Part shown: piece by piece, positions 9,606 to 19,487 of the stretch
How the letters are laid out: every line of letters begins with the position of its first letter
Position numbering within the stretch: position 1 is the stretch's first letter
NCBI GenBank assembly: GCA_945860595.1
Contig: CAMAQV010000004.1
Span: 50,747-114,746, forward strand
Origin: Comamonas sp. lk
GTDB taxonomy: Bacteria; Pseudomonadota; Gammaproteobacteria; Burkholderiales; Burkholderiaceae_C
Direction: 5' to 3'
Length of the DNA: 64,000 nt
The notes under the pieces: generated by a model
Database searches by the model: none
Seen by the model: only the letters and a program-made list of their open reading frames with translations
What the model was told of the DNA's origin: nothing
Position numbers and translations under genes: made by a program

Positions 9606-10213
9606 GCAGGCGACCGCGCAATATTGGCATCACCGGCGGGATCGGTAGCGGTAAAAGCACGGTCGCCGGGTTTTTGGGCGAGCAAGGCGGGGTGCTGATC
9701 GACGCCGATGCGGCCTCCCGCGGGCTGACGGCGCCGGGGGGCGCTGCAATGACGGCAATTGGTGCAGCTTTCGGCCCGGCCATGGTGGATCCGCAGGGTG
9801 GGCTGGACCGGGCGGCGATGCGGCAGCTGGTTTTTGATGAACCGAGGGCGCGCCAGCGCTTGGAGGCCATCGTCCATCCGCTGATCTGGCAGGAAATCGA
9901 CCGGCTGCGGCAGGCTGCGCACCAGACCGGTGCGTCTATGCTTATTTTTGACGTTCCGCTGCTGGTGGAGATGCGGCGCTGGCGCCCCCTGCTCGACACG
10001 GTTCTGGTGGTGGACTGCAGCCCAGCCACCCAACATCAGCGGGTATTGGCGCGCAGCGGGATGGACGCGGCCCAGACCCAACGCATCATGGACGCACAGG
10101 CCAGCCGGGCACAGCGCCTAGCCTGCGCTGACCATGTGTTGCTCAATGAGGGACTGACACTGGCGGCGCTGCGGGTGCAGGCGCATCAGTTTCTGCAGAC
10201 CTTGCGGCTATGA
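9602..10213 (+). CDS. coaE: Dephospho-CoA kinase
   Basis: Final enzyme of coenzyme A synthesis: phosphorylates the 3'-hydroxyl of dephospho-CoA. 203 residues with P-loop GGIGSGKSTVAGFL at about residue 10, the DADAASRGLTAPGG acceptor motif, and the LIFDVPLLVE lid region. GTG start inside the pilD stop codon region (four-base overlap), so translation is coupled to the pilus genes, the classic pilD-coaE-zapD-yacG order. Confidence 0.96.
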   Translation: MSRRPRNIGITGGIGSGKSTVAGFLGEQGGVLIDADAASRGLTAPGGAAMTAIGAAFGPAMVDPQGGLDRAAMRQLVFDEPRARQRLEAIVHPLIWQEIDRLRQAAHQTGASMLIFDVPLLVEMRRWRPLLDTVLVVDCSPATQHQRVLARSGMDAAQTQRIMDAQASRAQRLACADHVLLNEGLTLAALRVQAHQFLQTLRL

Positions 10214-10235
10214 TGCGCCACCCGGAAAACGCAGC

Positions 10236-10991
10236 GTGATTACCTACGAATACCCCTTTAACGAGCGCGTTCGCACCTACTTGCGGCTGGAACAACTGTT
10301 TGACCGGGTGTTTTCGCTGATTGAAGACACCGAGGTCATCGAGCACCACTTCGCGCTGACCACCCTTTTTGAAATTATGGACGTCGGGGCCCGTGCCGAC
10401 CTGAAATCCGACGTGATGAAGGATTTGGAGCGGCAAAAGCACGCCATGATCAGTTACCGTGGTAACCCGGCCATTGCAGCCGAGGCGTTGGAAGAAGTGA
10501 TCGAGCGCTTGCAACTCTGCTTCGACGGGTTAAACGCCGTCCCGGGGCGGGCCGGTCAGACCCTCACCGACATCGACTGGCTCATGGGCGTGCGCAGCCG
10601 CGCCGCCATTCCGGGCGGAACCTGTGAATTCGACCTGCCTGCGTACTTTGCCTGGAAACACCTGCCTGCAGCGCGGCGTCAACAGGATTTGCGTAATTGG
10701 ATCCATACCCTGCGTCCGCTGGCAGCGTCGATTCGCCTGCTGTTGAATTTGCTGCGCCAGTCAGGAGCAGCCCAGAAAGTCAGCGTGGTCGGCGGTCAGT
10801 ACCAGCAGTCCTTGCAACAAGGAAAGACCTCGCAGCTGGTGCGGGTCGCGCTGGACCGACAAGCCGAACTGATCCCGGAAATCAGCGGAAACCGCCTCGT
10901 CTTGTCGATACGCCTTATGCGCATGGGGGAAGACGCCCGCCTGCGCGCCAGTGGTGAAGATGCAACCCTGGAAATCACGCTCTGCGCCTGA
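10236..10991 (+). CDS. zapD: Cell division protein ZapD
   Basis: FtsZ-binding protein (DUF1342) that bundles FtsZ filaments and stabilises the Z ring. 251 residues beginning ITYEYPFNERVRTYLRLE, the characteristic N-terminus of the family, followed by a mostly helical domain and a beta-rich C-terminus. GTG start 22 bases after coaE. The location between coaE and yacG is the conserved one for zapD. Confidence 0.95.
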   Translation: MITYEYPFNERVRTYLRLEQLFDRVFSLIEDTEVIEHHFALTTLFEIMDVGARADLKSDVMKDLERQKHAMISYRGNPAIAAEALEEVIERLQLCFDGLNAVPGRAGQTLTDIDWLMGVRSRAAIPGGTCEFDLPAYFAWKHLPAARRQQDLRNWIHTLRPLAASIRLLLNLLRQSGAAQKVSVVGGQYQQSLQQGKTSQLVRVALDRQAELIPEISGNRLVLSIRLMRMGEDARLRASGEDATLEITLCA

Positions 10992-11003
10992 AACGGATGC
11001 GGT

Positions 11004-11195
11004 ATGCCTGAAGAGTTCGCGTCCCGCATCGTGCGCTGCCCCCGCTGCGGCGGTGACAGTCTGTATGGGCCGGCCAATGCGTTTCGCCCCTTTTGCAGCG
11101 CACGCTGCAAGAACCACGACCTGGGTGCCTGGGCGAACGAAGAGTTTCACATCCCAGCCCCATTGGTAGATCCCGACGGGCCGCTCGATTCTTGA
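11004..11195 (+). CDS. yacG: DNA gyrase inhibitor YacG
   Basis: 63-residue zinc-finger protein that in E. coli binds GyrB and inhibits gyrase. The CPRCGG pair and the FCSARCKNHDLGAWANE block hold the four zinc-binding cysteines, and the family-specific DLGAWANEEFHIP stretch follows directly. It starts 12 bases after zapD and is the last gene of this plus-strand block; the next gene is convergent, 26 bases on. Confidence 0.95.
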   Translation: MPEEFASRIVRCPRCGGDSLYGPANAFRPFCSARCKNHDLGAWANEEFHIPAPLVDPDGPLDS

Positions 11196-11221
11196 CCGAA
11201 ACCTATTGGAGGTTGCAGGCT

Positions 11222-11722
11222 TCAAGCCGCCGCGCCCGGCATGCGGTGCGTCGGACCGCGAAAACCCCGCTCCTGTGCGAACCAGGCCAGCACCGGAACG
11301 GTTCCGGGCAAAACGGGCTCCAAGTCGACCGGTAATTGCTGCCAGGAACACGACTGACCTTCCAGCATTTGCAGCGGGCCATCCCAGGCGCTGACGATCC
11401 AGAAATGCAGCTTCACCAGCGCGTGCGGGTAATCAACCACCTCATCACGCCAGGCGTGGGCGCTGGTGACGCGTATGCCCAACTCCTCGCGCAACTCCCG
11501 CTCCAAAGCGGTGCGCACGTCCTCGCTGGGTTCGACCTTGCCACCGGGAAATTCCCAATAGCCCGCATAGGGCTTGCCGGGCGGGCGTGAGGTCAGCAAA
11601 AAAGCACCATCCGGGCGCAGCAACACGCCGACCGCAACTTCCACCATCTCGCGCAGCGGCCCGCCTTCACGGGCCCGATCGGGGTCTGCAGTCAGAACGC
11701 CGGATGCCACGCGTTGGGGCAA
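11222..11722 (-). CDS. mutT: NUDIX hydrolase, MutT-type (8-oxo-dGTP diphosphatase)
   Basis: Sanitises the nucleotide pool by hydrolysing 8-oxo-dGTP to the monophosphate. The NUDIX box is complete: GYWEFPGGKVEPSED followed by RELREELGI. The core begins at MVEVAVGVLLRPDG, so the first 25 residues from 11722 may not be translated; a start at 11647 is an alternative. Only four bases separate it from the upstream DUF815 ATPase gene, implying one transcript. Together with argJ and secA this is the order often seen beside zapD-yacG in Burkholderiales. Confidence 0.9.
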   Translation of the reverse strand: MPQRVASGVLTADPDRAREGGPLREMVEVAVGVLLRPDGAFLLTSRPPGKPYAGYWEFPGGKVEPSEDVRTALERELREELGIRVTSAHAWRDEVVDYPHALVKLHFWIVSAWDGPLQMLEGQSCSWQQLPVDLEPVLPGTVPVLAWFAQERGFRGPTHRMPGAAA

Positions 11723-11726
11723 TCAG

Positions 11727-12623
11727 TCAAGCCGCCGGGGAAGCCGCGTCCTGCCCGGCGTAGTCACGGGCAAACTGCCAGGCCACACGACCACTGCGCG
11801 ATGCGCGCTCGAGCGCCCACATCAAGGCCGGTGCCCGGGCCTGGGCAACGCGCGCGGGCTCGACCCCCAGCACCTGCAACCACTGGTTGACGATGGTCAG
11901 GTACTCGTCCTGGGTGAAGGGATAAAAACTCAGCCACAACCCGAAGCGCTCGGACAGCGATATTTTTTCCTCAACGCCTTCGCCGGGATGGACTTCGCCG
12001 TCCTCGGTGTGCTGGTAGCTCAGGTTCTCGGACATGTACTCGGGCAGCAGGTGGCGGCGGTTGCTGGTGGCGTAAATCAGCACGTTCGGCGTAGAAGCAG
12101 ACACAGAACCATCCAGCGCCGACTTCAAGGCCTTGTAGCCGGTTTCACCTTCGTCAAAACTCAGGTCGTCGCAAAAGATGATGAACTTCTCCGGCCGTGC
12201 AGCGACCAGATCCACGATGTCGGGCAAATCGACCATCTCGGATTTGTCGACCTCGATCAGGCGCAAGCCCTGGTCGGCAAACGCATGCAGGCAGGCCCGG
12301 ATCAGAGAGGACTTACCCGTGCCGCGCGCGCCGGTGAGCAAGACATTGTTGGCCCCACGGCCTTGAAGAAACTGCTGCGTATTGCGCAAGAGACGCTCTT
12401 TTTGGACATCCACCTCTTTCAGATCAGAAAACCGGATGTCCGCAATATGCTGGACCGGCACCAGTACGCCCTGGCCCGAGCGCTTGCGCCGGTAACGCAT
12501 GGCGACCGAGGCGCTCCAGTCGGGCTCCACAATCGACAGATCGAATGAAGCTTCCACCCGCTCCATAAAGCGCTCAGCGCGCTGTAAAAACTGCGCCAAG
12601 CGCAGGTCGTTTTCAAAGGACAT
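11727..12623 (-). CDS. DUF815-family AAA-type ATP-binding protein
   Basis: 298-residue P-loop ATPase of the DUF815 family; function not established. Walker A is GARGTGKSSLIRAC near residue 110, and IIFCDDLSFDEGE (about 160) reads as Walker B; the region after it resembles AAA sensor motifs, including IYATSNRRHLLPE. No signal peptide or membrane helix, so cytosolic. Lies between argJ (three bases upstream) and mutT. The conserved neighbourhood suggests a core role, but none can be assigned from sequence. Confidence 0.88.
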   Translation of the reverse strand: MSFENDLRLAQFLQRAERFMERVEASFDLSIVEPDWSASVAMRYRRKRSGQGVLVPVQHIADIRFSDLKEVDVQKERLLRNTQQFLQGRGANNVLLTGARGTGKSSLIRACLHAFADQGLRLIEVDKSEMVDLPDIVDLVAARPEKFIIFCDDLSFDEGETGYKALKSALDGSVSASTPNVLIYATSNRRHLLPEYMSENLSYQHTEDGEVHPGEGVEEKISLSERFGLWLSFYPFTQDEYLTIVNQWLQVLGVEPARVAQARAPALMWALERASRSGRVAWQFARDYAGQDAASPAA

Positions 12624-12626
12624 ACA

Positions 12627-13868
12627 TCAGGACCGGTAATCGGCGTTGATGGTGACGTATTCGTGGCTGAAGTCACACGTCCACACCGTGTCCGATTCGG
12701 TACCACGCCCCAGATCCACGCGCACCGTGATCTCGGCCTGGCGCATCACGCGCTGGCCGTCCTCTTCGCGGTAGGAAGGCTTGCGTCCGCCACCGCTGAC
12801 CACCTGCACATCGTCCAGGTAAAGGGCGATGCGGGTCTGGTCCAGATCGGCAATGCCGGCATAACCAACGGCAGCCAGAATACGCCCCAGATTGGGGTCG
12901 CTGGCGAAGAAAGCGGTCTTGACCAAGGGCGAATGGGCAATGGCGTAGGCGGCTTGGCGGCACTCGGCCGCGTCGCGTCCGCCATCCACCTGCACGGTAA
13001 TGAACTTGGTCGCGCCCTCCCCGTCGCGCACGATGGCCTGCGCCAGCTGCCGTGCCACACCAATCATGGCAGCGCGCAGGGCCAAGGCGGATTCGCCCTC
13101 CCATGCGTCGATCTGCGGGTTGCCCAGCTGGTTGGACGCGATCAGCGTGAGCGAGTCGTTGGTGGAGGTATCCCCGTCCACGGTAATACGGTTGAAGGAC
13201 GCCTCTGCCACTTCGCGGGCCAGCACCTGCAAAGCTGCCTGGCTGATGTTGGCGTCGGTGGCTATAAAGCCCAGCATGGTCGCCATGTTCGGGCGGATCA
13301 TCCCGGCACCCTTGCTGATGCCGCTGATACGTGCGGTCTTTTCGCCCAACGTCACGGTGGCGCTGAAAGCCTTGGGCACGGTGTCGGTGGTCATGATGCC
13401 TTGCGCAGCGTTGAACCACTGCGTCGCTGCCGGCTCGGTATGCGCGTTGGCGATGGCCGCAGGCAGCCCGGCCACCAGCCGGTGCACGGGTAGCGGCTCC
13501 ATGATCACCCCGGTCGAGTACGGCAGCACGGACTGCGGGTCCACCTGCAAGGCGCTGGCCAGCGCCGCGCAGCTTGCCCGCGCATCGGCAAAACCCTGCG
13601 CGCCCGTGCCCGCATTGGCATTACCGGTGTTAATGAGCAAAGCGCGGATACGCTGATCACCGGCCAGATGCTCGCGGCAAACCTGCACTGGAGCTGCGCA
13701 AAAACGATTCTGCGTAAAAACCCCGGCCACGCTGGCGCCCGGGTCGAGCAGAAAAACCGTAAGGTCGCGGCGGCCGGCTTTGCGAATGCCAGCCTGCGTG
13801 GTGCCAATTCGCACCCCCGCAATCGACAGCAAGGATTCGGGGGCAGGGCTGTGTAAGTGGACGGGCAT
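12627..13868 (-). CDS. argJ: Glutamate N-acetyltransferase / amino-acid acetyltransferase ArgJ
   Basis: Bifunctional ornithine acetyltransferase of arginine synthesis; moves acetyl from N-acetylornithine to glutamate and can also use acetyl-CoA. 413 residues. The autocleavage site is visible in [16 protein letters not shown]: the Thr following Ala-Met... in ATMLGF becomes the new N-terminal nucleophile of the beta chain. Starts 20 bases after the secA stop on the same strand, so it is probably co-transcribed with secA. Confidence 0.96.
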   Translation of the reverse strand: MPVHLHSPAPESLLSIAGVRIGTTQAGIRKAGRRDLTVFLLDPGASVAGVFTQNRFCAAPVQVCREHLAGDQRIRALLINTGNANAGTGAQGFADARASCAALASALQVDPQSVLPYSTGVIMEPLPVHRLVAGLPAAIANAHTEPAATQWFNAAQGIMTTDTVPKAFSATVTLGEKTARISGISKGAGMIRPNMATMLGFIATDANISQAALQVLAREVAEASFNRITVDGDTSTNDSLTLIASNQLGNPQIDAWEGESALALRAAMIGVARQLAQAIVRDGEGATKFITVQVDGGRDAAECRQAAYAIAHSPLVKTAFFASDPNLGRILAAVGYAGIADLDQTRIALYLDDVQVVSGGGRKPSYREEDGQRVMRQAEITVRVDLGRGTESDTVWTCDFSHEYVTINADYRS

Positions 13869-13888
13869 GGCGTATGCGGAAAAATACT

Positions 13889-16657
13889 TCAGGACAGCTT
13901 GCCGTGGCAGAACTTGTATTTCTTGCCGCTGCCGCAGGGACAGGCTTCGTTGCGACCGACACCGGTGAAATTCAGGGCCGCAGCCGCGCCCGCCAAGGCA
14001 AAAGGCGGCTCCTGCGCCGACACAGTTTCGGGCTCGCCGCTCTCAGTGGGTGCGGTGTAGGTGATGTTGGAGATGTTCTCGCCTTTGGCTTCGAGCTGTT
14101 GGGCGGCGGCGTCGAGCTCCTCGCGGGTCTGGATGCGCACGGTCATGAGCGTACTGGTGACCGCATTTTTGACCGAGTCCAGCATTTGACCGAACAGCTC
14201 AAAAGCCTCGCGCTTGTATTCCTGCTTGGGCTGCTTCTGGGCATAACCCCGCAAGTGGATGCCTTGGCGCAGGTAGTCCAGCGCGCTGAGGTGGTCGCGC
14301 CAATGCGAGTCAATGGTTTGCAACAGCACCATGCGCTCAAAGCGGGTGAAGTTCTCTGCGCCGATCTGGGCGACCTTGCTCGCAAACAGCGTGTCGGCCG
14401 CATCAAGAACCGTTTTCAGGATGTCTTCATCGGTCATGGACTGCGACTGGGCCACAGCGCTGACCAGATCCAGACTGATTTGCCACTCCGCCTGCAACAC
14501 ACGCTGCAGAGTGGGCAAGTCCCATTGCTCTTCCACCGATTCATGCGGCACGTATTGGTGCACCAGGTCGGTGATCGCACCCGCGCGCAAACCGGCCACC
14601 TCGGCATGCAGCTCGGAGGCGTCGAGAATCGCGTTGCGCTGCTCGTAAATTACCTTGCGTTGGTCGTTGGAAACGTCGTCGTACTCCAATAACTGCTTAC
14701 GCATATCAAAATTGCGCGCCTCCACTTTGCGCTGGGCGCTCTCGATGCTGCGGGTCACCATGCCCGCCTCGATGGCCTCGCCTTCGGGCATGTTCAGGCG
14801 TTCCATGATGGACTTGACGCGCTCACCGGCAAAGATGCGCATCAACGCGTCGTCCAGGCTCAGATAAAAGCGGGATGAACCGGGATCGCCCTGACGACCC
14901 GAGCGGCCGCGCAACTGGTTGTCGATACGGCGCGACTCATGGCGCTCGGTAGCAATGATGCGCAGGCCACCCAAGGCTTTTACCGCCTCGTGGTCAATTT
15001 TCCATTGACCGCGCAAGGTGTGAACGCGCTGTGCTTTGTCAGCCTCGTCCAGTGCCAGATCCGCCTCCAGCGCCTCAATCGACTTCTCAATGTTCCCGCC
15101 GAGAACGATGTCCGTTCCCCGACCCGCCATATTGGTGGCGATGGTGATCACACCACGGCTGCCGGCCTGGGCAATGATGTCAGCCTCGCGGGCATGCTGC
15201 TTGGCGTTGAGCACCTGGTGCGGCAATTTTTCCTGCTCCAGCAGCTGGGCAATGATTTCGGAATTTTCAATCGACGTTGTCCCCACCAGCACCGGCTGAC
15301 CGCGCTCGTGGCATTCCCGGATATCGGCAATCGCCGCCTGGTATTTTTCTTTGGTGGTTTTGTATACCCGGTCGAGTTGGTCGCTGCGGGTGCTGGGACG
15401 GTTGGGCGGGATGACAACCGTCTCCAGGCCATAAATTTCCTGGAACTCATAGGCCTCGGTGTCGGCGGTTCCAGTCATCCCGGCCAGCTTGGCGTACAGA
15501 CGGAAATAGTTCTGGAACGTGATTGAGGCCATGGTCTGGTTCTCAGCCTGAATGGTCACGCCCTCCTTGGCCTCGACCGCCTGGTGCAGACCGTCGCTCC
15601 AGCGCCGGCCCGTCATCAGCCTCCCGGTGAACTCGTCAACGATGACAATTTCACCCTCCTGCGACACGTAGTGCTGATCCCGGTGGTAGATGTGGTGTGC
15701 ACGCAAAGCGGCAGTCAGGTGGTGCATCAGGGTGATGTTGGCCGGGTCATACAGCGATGCCCCCTCCGGGATCAAGCCCATGGAACCCAAAATCTGCTCG
15801 GCGCTCTCGTGGCCGCGCTCGGTCAGAAACACCTGGTGGCCTTTTTCGTCGACTGTGAAATCACCCGGCTTGGTCACACCCTCGCCGGTGCGGGGGTCTT
15901 CCTCACCCTCCTGGCGAACCAGCTGCGGCACCACGGTGTTGATGGCCACGTACAAATCGGTATGGTCTTCGGCCTGCCCGCTGATGATCAGCGGCGTGCG
16001 CGCCTCGTCGATGAGGATCGAGTCCACCTCGTCCACGATGGCGTAATTGAGCTTGCGCTGCACACGGTCTTCGGCCTCGTAGACCATGTTGTCACGCAAG
16101 TAATCAAAACCGTATTCGTTATTGGTTCCGTAGGTGATATCCGCGTTGTACGCGGCCTGCTTTTCCTCGCGCGGAACCTGGGATTGGTTCACACCAACGG
16201 TTAGCCCCAGAAAGTTGTATAGACGCCCCATCCACTGCGCATCGCGCGCTGCCAGATAGTCGTTGACAGTCACCACATGCACGCCGCGTCCGGCCAGCGC
16301 ATTCAGGTATACGGCCAATGTGGCGGTAAGCGTTTTTCCCTCACCCGTGCGCATTTCAGCAATCTTGCCCTGGTGCAAGGCAATGCCGCCAACCAGCTGT
16401 ACGTCGAAATGGCGCATCTTCATCACGCGCTTGGAACCCTCGCGCACCACCGCAAACGCCTCAGGAAGCAGTTCATCCAAAGTCTGGCCATTGGTAAAGC
16501 GCTGTTTAAATTCCTCCGTCTTGGCCTTCAGTGCCTCGTCCGACAGCGACTCCAGACCCGCCTCCATGGCGTTGATCCGGGCGACTGTGCTGCGGTATTG
16601 CTTGAGGAGGCGGTCGTTACGGCTGCCGAAAATTTTGGTGAGGAAATTGAAGTCCAT
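13889..16657 (-). CDS. secA: Preprotein translocase ATPase SecA
   Basis: Motor of the Sec translocon at the inner membrane. 922 residues, normal for proteobacteria. Visible in order: [10 protein letters not shown], Walker [14 protein letters not shown], the [23 protein letters not shown]-type motif, [26 protein letters not shown], and helicase motif [18 protein letters not shown]. The C-terminus carries the zinc/SecB-binding tail [14 protein letters not shown]. The ATG at 16657 opens [16 protein letters not shown], the usual SecA start. M23 peptidase upstream and argJ downstream. Confidence 0.98.
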   Translation of the reverse strand: MDFNFLTKIFGSRNDRLLKQYRSTVARINAMEAGLESLSDEALKAKTEEFKQRFTNGQTLDELLPEAFAVVREGSKRVMKMRHFDVQLVGGIALHQGKIAEMRTGEGKTLTATLAVYLNALAGRGVHVVTVNDYLAARDAQWMGRLYNFLGLTVGVNQSQVPREEKQAAYNADITYGTNNEYGFDYLRDNMVYEAEDRVQRKLNYAIVDEVDSILIDEARTPLIISGQAEDHTDLYVAINTVVPQLVRQEGEEDPRTGEGVTKPGDFTVDEKGHQVFLTERGHESAEQILGSMGLIPEGASLYDPANITLMHHLTAALRAHHIYHRDQHYVSQEGEIVIVDEFTGRLMTGRRWSDGLHQAVEAKEGVTIQAENQTMASITFQNYFRLYAKLAGMTGTADTEAYEFQEIYGLETVVIPPNRPSTRSDQLDRVYKTTKEKYQAAIADIRECHERGQPVLVGTTSIENSEIIAQLLEQEKLPHQVLNAKQHAREADIIAQAGSRGVITIATNMAGRGTDIVLGGNIEKSIEALEADLALDEADKAQRVHTLRGQWKIDHEAVKALGGLRIIATERHESRRIDNQLRGRSGRQGDPGSSRFYLSLDDALMRIFAGERVKSIMERLNMPEGEAIEAGMVTRSIESAQRKVEARNFDMRKQLLEYDDVSNDQRKVIYEQRNAILDASELHAEVAGLRAGAITDLVHQYVPHESVEEQWDLPTLQRVLQAEWQISLDLVSAVAQSQSMTDEDILKTVLDAADTLFASKVAQIGAENFTRFERMVLLQTIDSHWRDHLSALDYLRQGIHLRGYAQKQPKQEYKREAFELFGQMLDSVKNAVTSTLMTVRIQTREELDAAAQQLEAKGENISNITYTAPTESGEPETVSAQEPPFALAGAAAALNFTGVGRNEACPCGSGKKYKFCHGKLS

Positions 16658-16785
16658 GGGGTTCCGACAATTACAAGGTCCAACCCGTTTGTTGGCGACT
16701 TGCCGTGCGTTCGCGAAAGCCGCGCATTTTATGCGGCGAAGAGGGGCAAGCCGTCTCGGACTTCGCCCGTAGCAGTAAAACGTTT

Positions 16786-17739
16786 TCAGCGGGGATACCG
16801 AGGGGCTGAGGGCAACACCGCGGTGATGTGGGCTTCAGCGCCCAGTTTCAGGAACTTTTGCGGATCCTGGGGAACTCCGCGCACCAGCACCTCAAAGTGC
16901 AGGTGCGGGCCGGTCGAACGGCCCGTAGTCCCGATTTCGGCAATCTTCTGGCCACGTTTGACCACATCGCCCGACTTCACAAACACCCGGGACGCGTGGC
17001 CATAGCGGGTCAATAAATCGTTTCCGTGGTCGATCTCCACCATATTCCCGTATGTGGCATGAAGCTGCTGAACCACCACCACCCCACCAGACGCCGCGTA
17101 TATCGGTGTGCCGGGGGCAGCCGGGAAATCCAGGCCCTCGTGCATGGCGCTACCGCCGGTAAACGGATCGACGCGAATACCAAAACCTGAGCCGACGACC
17201 CCTCCCTGAACTGGTGCCTGCGTTGGCAGCATCATTACTTTCATCTTTTGATCAAAAAGACGGGTTTCCATCAGCGTCAAGATATCTGCCCGCTCGATCG
17301 ATGCGTGATCCAAATCGTCCATCATGGACTGCAAATCGGCCACCGTCATGGGGCGTGAACCCATAAGAGCCCCACCCCGGTCAGGTTTGCTGCGAATCAG
17401 CGCGGGGTCCACGCCAGCGAGGCCTGAGAGCCGTTCCCCGAGGGACTCGATCTGCATCATCTTGGCCTGCATTTCGCCCAGCTTTTTCGCCAACACGTCA
17501 ATATTTTCCCGGGTAAATCGCTCACGCTGCTCAATTTGATCCTTGGCAACAAAGCGCACCACCGAGCCGAAAACCGGCCAATCCTCGCGCACCGCCTTGA
17601 CAAATATCAGGTGATACAGGCCAGCCGTCACCATCAGCAAAACCAGCATGAGGCCGGCCATCGCACTGGCCAACTGCCAGCCTGTCATCCGGATGGACAG
17701 ACTTTTTCTCAGACGGGAGTCCGTAATAATCACTTCCAT
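16786..17739 (-). CDS. M23-family metallopeptidase with N-terminal membrane anchor
   Basis: Periplasmic LytM-type zinc peptidase domain tethered to the inner membrane; such proteins act on peptidoglycan or, when catalytically incomplete, activate amidases. 317 residues: one hydrophobic helix at about 22-45, a coiled-coil-like stretch (near 75-110), and the M23 domain from about 180. His/Asp ligands are present ([23 protein letters not shown]), so it may be catalytic. Located directly upstream of secA and divergent from a DUF721 gene, a conserved betaproteobacterial order. Confidence 0.92.
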   Translation of the reverse strand: MEVIITDSRLRKSLSIRMTGWQLASAMAGLMLVLLMVTAGLYHLIFVKAVREDWPVFGSVVRFVAKDQIEQRERFTRENIDVLAKKLGEMQAKMMQIESLGERLSGLAGVDPALIRSKPDRGGALMGSRPMTVADLQSMMDDLDHASIERADILTLMETRLFDQKMKVMMLPTQAPVQGGVVGSGFGIRVDPFTGGSAMHEGLDFPAAPGTPIYAASGGVVVVQQLHATYGNMVEIDHGNDLLTRYGHASRVFVKSGDVVKRGQKIAEIGTTGRSTGPHLHFEVLVRGVPQDPQKFLKLGAEAHITAVLPSAPRYPR

Positions 17740-17769
17740 CGTTATCTCCTCCGAACAATAGGGGCGACC

Positions 17770-18132
17770 GTGCCCAAGCCGCTACCAATGTCTTTTTCGC
17801 TACAGGAAGCCAGCCTTCAAGAACCGATGCTCGCGCAATTGCAGAAGCTAAACGCTGAATCGTTGCGTAACTTGTCACTGGCGCTGCAACAGCTACCCGA
17901 ATCGCTTCATCAGTCTGTCAAGGCGGGGCCCCTTGAACTCCGTGTCGCGGGCATGCTTGGGGTGGCCGAACACACCAAAGTGTGGTGCCTTATTGTGAAC
18001 AATAGCGCTACAGCAACAAAAATTCGCCAAATGCTTCCTGCTCTGCTCGCGCACCTTCAAGCACACGGAACTGGGGTTTGCACCGTCCGTTTGGCTGTCG
18101 CGAAAAAGTCACTGCAATCCCAGACCGATTGA
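17770..18132 (+). CDS. DciA-like DUF721 protein
   Basis: Short (about 120 residues) protein of the DUF721 family, whose characterised members (DciA) help load the replicative helicase DnaB. The C-terminal half (LELRVAGMLGVAEHTKVWCL, then SATATKIRQMLPALL) matches the family's compact KH-like part; the N-terminus is variable. Start GTG at 17770 with AGGGG upstream, or ATG at 17788. It lies divergent from the M23 gene beside secA, where DUF721 genes are usually found. Function is inferred from family and context only. Confidence 0.75.
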   Translation: MPKPLPMSFSLQEASLQEPMLAQLQKLNAESLRNLSLALQQLPESLHQSVKAGPLELRVAGMLGVAEHTKVWCLIVNNSATATKIRQMLPALLAHLQAHGTGVCTVRLAVAKKSLQSQTD

Positions 18133-18150
18133 AGATCGACTTTACACGAG

Positions 18151-18176
18151 GCCGCAAAAATTTAATTTTGTGCGGC
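18151..18176 (+). terminator. Stem-loop after the DUF721 gene, possible terminator
   Basis: GCCGCA pairs with TGCGGC, with an AAAAT/ATTTT core inside and one bulged G. A run of seven T lies ten bases downstream (18187-18193). This is weaker than a textbook intrinsic terminator because of the gap, but it is the only such structure between the DUF721 gene and the TRAP operon. Confidence 0.5.
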
Positions 18177-18290
18177 GCGTTTGTAATTTTTTTCAACCCC
18201 CAACCTAGTGGTAACCCTAATAGATATTTGACTGGGATGTTAGACACTTCGTCACCCGTCTGGGATAGTCATCTTACTGGAGTACCCTCA

Positions 18291-19403
18291 ATGAACCAAA
18301 TCAAACCTTCTTCTCGCCGTGGAATGCTAAAGGGTGCAATTGCAGCCAGTGCGCTTGCGGCGCCCATGCTGGCCAAGGCGCAAGCTGGGCCGATCTCCAT
18401 GCGTTGGCAGAGCACTTGGCCCGCCAAGGACATCTTCCATGAGTACGCTTTGGACTTCGCCAAGCGCGTGAACGATATGACCGGCGGCGAACTCAAGATT
18501 GAAGTGCTACCAGCGGGCGCGGTTGTGCCGGCGTTCGGTCTATTGGAAGCTGTGACCAAGGGAACCCTGGACGGCGGTCACGGCGTGTTGGGCTACCACT
18601 ACGGTAAGCAGAATGCGCTGGCATTGTGGAATTCAGGTCCCGCATTCGGCATGGACGCCAATATGTTGCTGTCCTGGCACAAATACGGCGGCGGCCAACA
18701 GCTGCTGACCAAACTGTATGCATCTATCGGTGCCAACGTGCAGTCTTTCCTGTACGGCCCTATGCCCACCCAACCTTTGGGCTGGTTCAAGAAGCCCATC
18801 ACCAAGGCGGAGGACTTCAAAGGTCTGAAATTCCGTACCAACGGCTTGGCGATTGACCTGTTCACCGCCATGGGTGCTGCCGTGAATGCTTTGCCAGGCG
18901 GCGAGATCGTGCCAGCAATGGACCGTGGACTGCTGGATGCTGCTGAGTTCAACAACGCAACCTCTGACCGTATCTTGGGCTTCCCCGATGTGTCCAAAGT
19001 GTGCATGCTGCAGAGCTACCACCAGAGCGCAGAAACCTTTGAAATTATGTTCAACAAGGCCAAGTACGATGGACTGCCAGAAAAAATGCGTTCGATCATC
19101 ACCGGCGCAGTAGAGGCATCCTCGGCTGATATGTCGTGGAAAGCGGTTGACCGCTACTCCAAAGACTACATCGAGCTCCAGGTCAAAGACAAGGTCAAGT
19201 TCTACAAAACGCCTGACAGCGTACTGCAGGCGCAGCTCGAGTTGTGGGAAGGCATCATCGAGAAGAAATCCTCTGAGAACGCTTTGTTCAAAGAGATCGT
19301 GGAATCGCAGAAGTCATTTGCCGCGCGTGCCACGAAGTGGGAAGCAGACACCGTTGTCAGCCGCCGTATGGCCGTGAATTTCTTCATGGCTAAAAAGGGC
19401 TAA
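18291..19403 (+). CDS. TRAP transporter solute-binding protein (DctP family)
   Basis: Periplasmic binding protein of a tripartite ATP-independent transporter, delivering an organic acid (2-oxoacid or C4-dicarboxylate type) to the membrane subunits. 370 residues. The N-terminus has a twin-arginine style signal (SRRGMLKGAIAASALAAP, cut near AKAQA). The DctP core is recognisable from MRWQSTWPAKDIFHEYA and FKGLKFRTNGLAIDLFTAMG, the latter holding the conserved Arg that pairs with the ligand carboxylate. Start at 18291 is supported by GGAG eight bases upstream; the frame is open further upstream without a ribosome site. Followed by a strong hairpin and the dctQ/dctM homologues. Confidence 0.93.
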   Translation: MNQIKPSSRRGMLKGAIAASALAAPMLAKAQAGPISMRWQSTWPAKDIFHEYALDFAKRVNDMTGGELKIEVLPAGAVVPAFGLLEAVTKGTLDGGHGVLGYHYGKQNALALWNSGPAFGMDANMLLSWHKYGGGQQLLTKLYASIGANVQSFLYGPMPTQPLGWFKKPITKAEDFKGLKFRTNGLAIDLFTAMGAAVNALPGGEIVPAMDRGLLDAAEFNNATSDRILGFPDVSKVCMLQSYHQSAETFEIMFNKAKYDGLPEKMRSIITGAVEASSADMSWKAVDRYSKDYIELQVKDKVKFYKTPDSVLQAQLELWEGIIEKKSSENALFKEIVESQKSFAARATKWEADTVVSRRMAVNFFMAKKG

Positions 19404-19437
19404 TAGCCGCGTAAGTCTGGCACTGGCAAGTGCCTAC

Positions 19438-19474
19438 GGCCATCCAAGGTCAACTTGGATGGCCTGTTTTTTTA
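19438..19474 (+). terminator. Intrinsic terminator/attenuator between binding protein and permease genes
   Basis: Perfect 11-bp stem GGCCATCCAAG / CTTGGATGGCC with a five-base loop, followed after two bases by seven T. It lies 34 bases after the binding-protein stop and only 13 bases before the small permease start, so read-through is needed to express the membrane subunits. It likely sets a high binding-protein to permease ratio. Confidence 0.9.
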
Positions 19475-19487
19475 TTTGAGAAGAAAA

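Noticed and set aside
13874..16204. Long open frames antisense to secA (for example 13874-14692 and 15584-16204, plus strand)
   Set aside because: They are shadows of the secA reading frame in GC-rich DNA; their translations show no family features.
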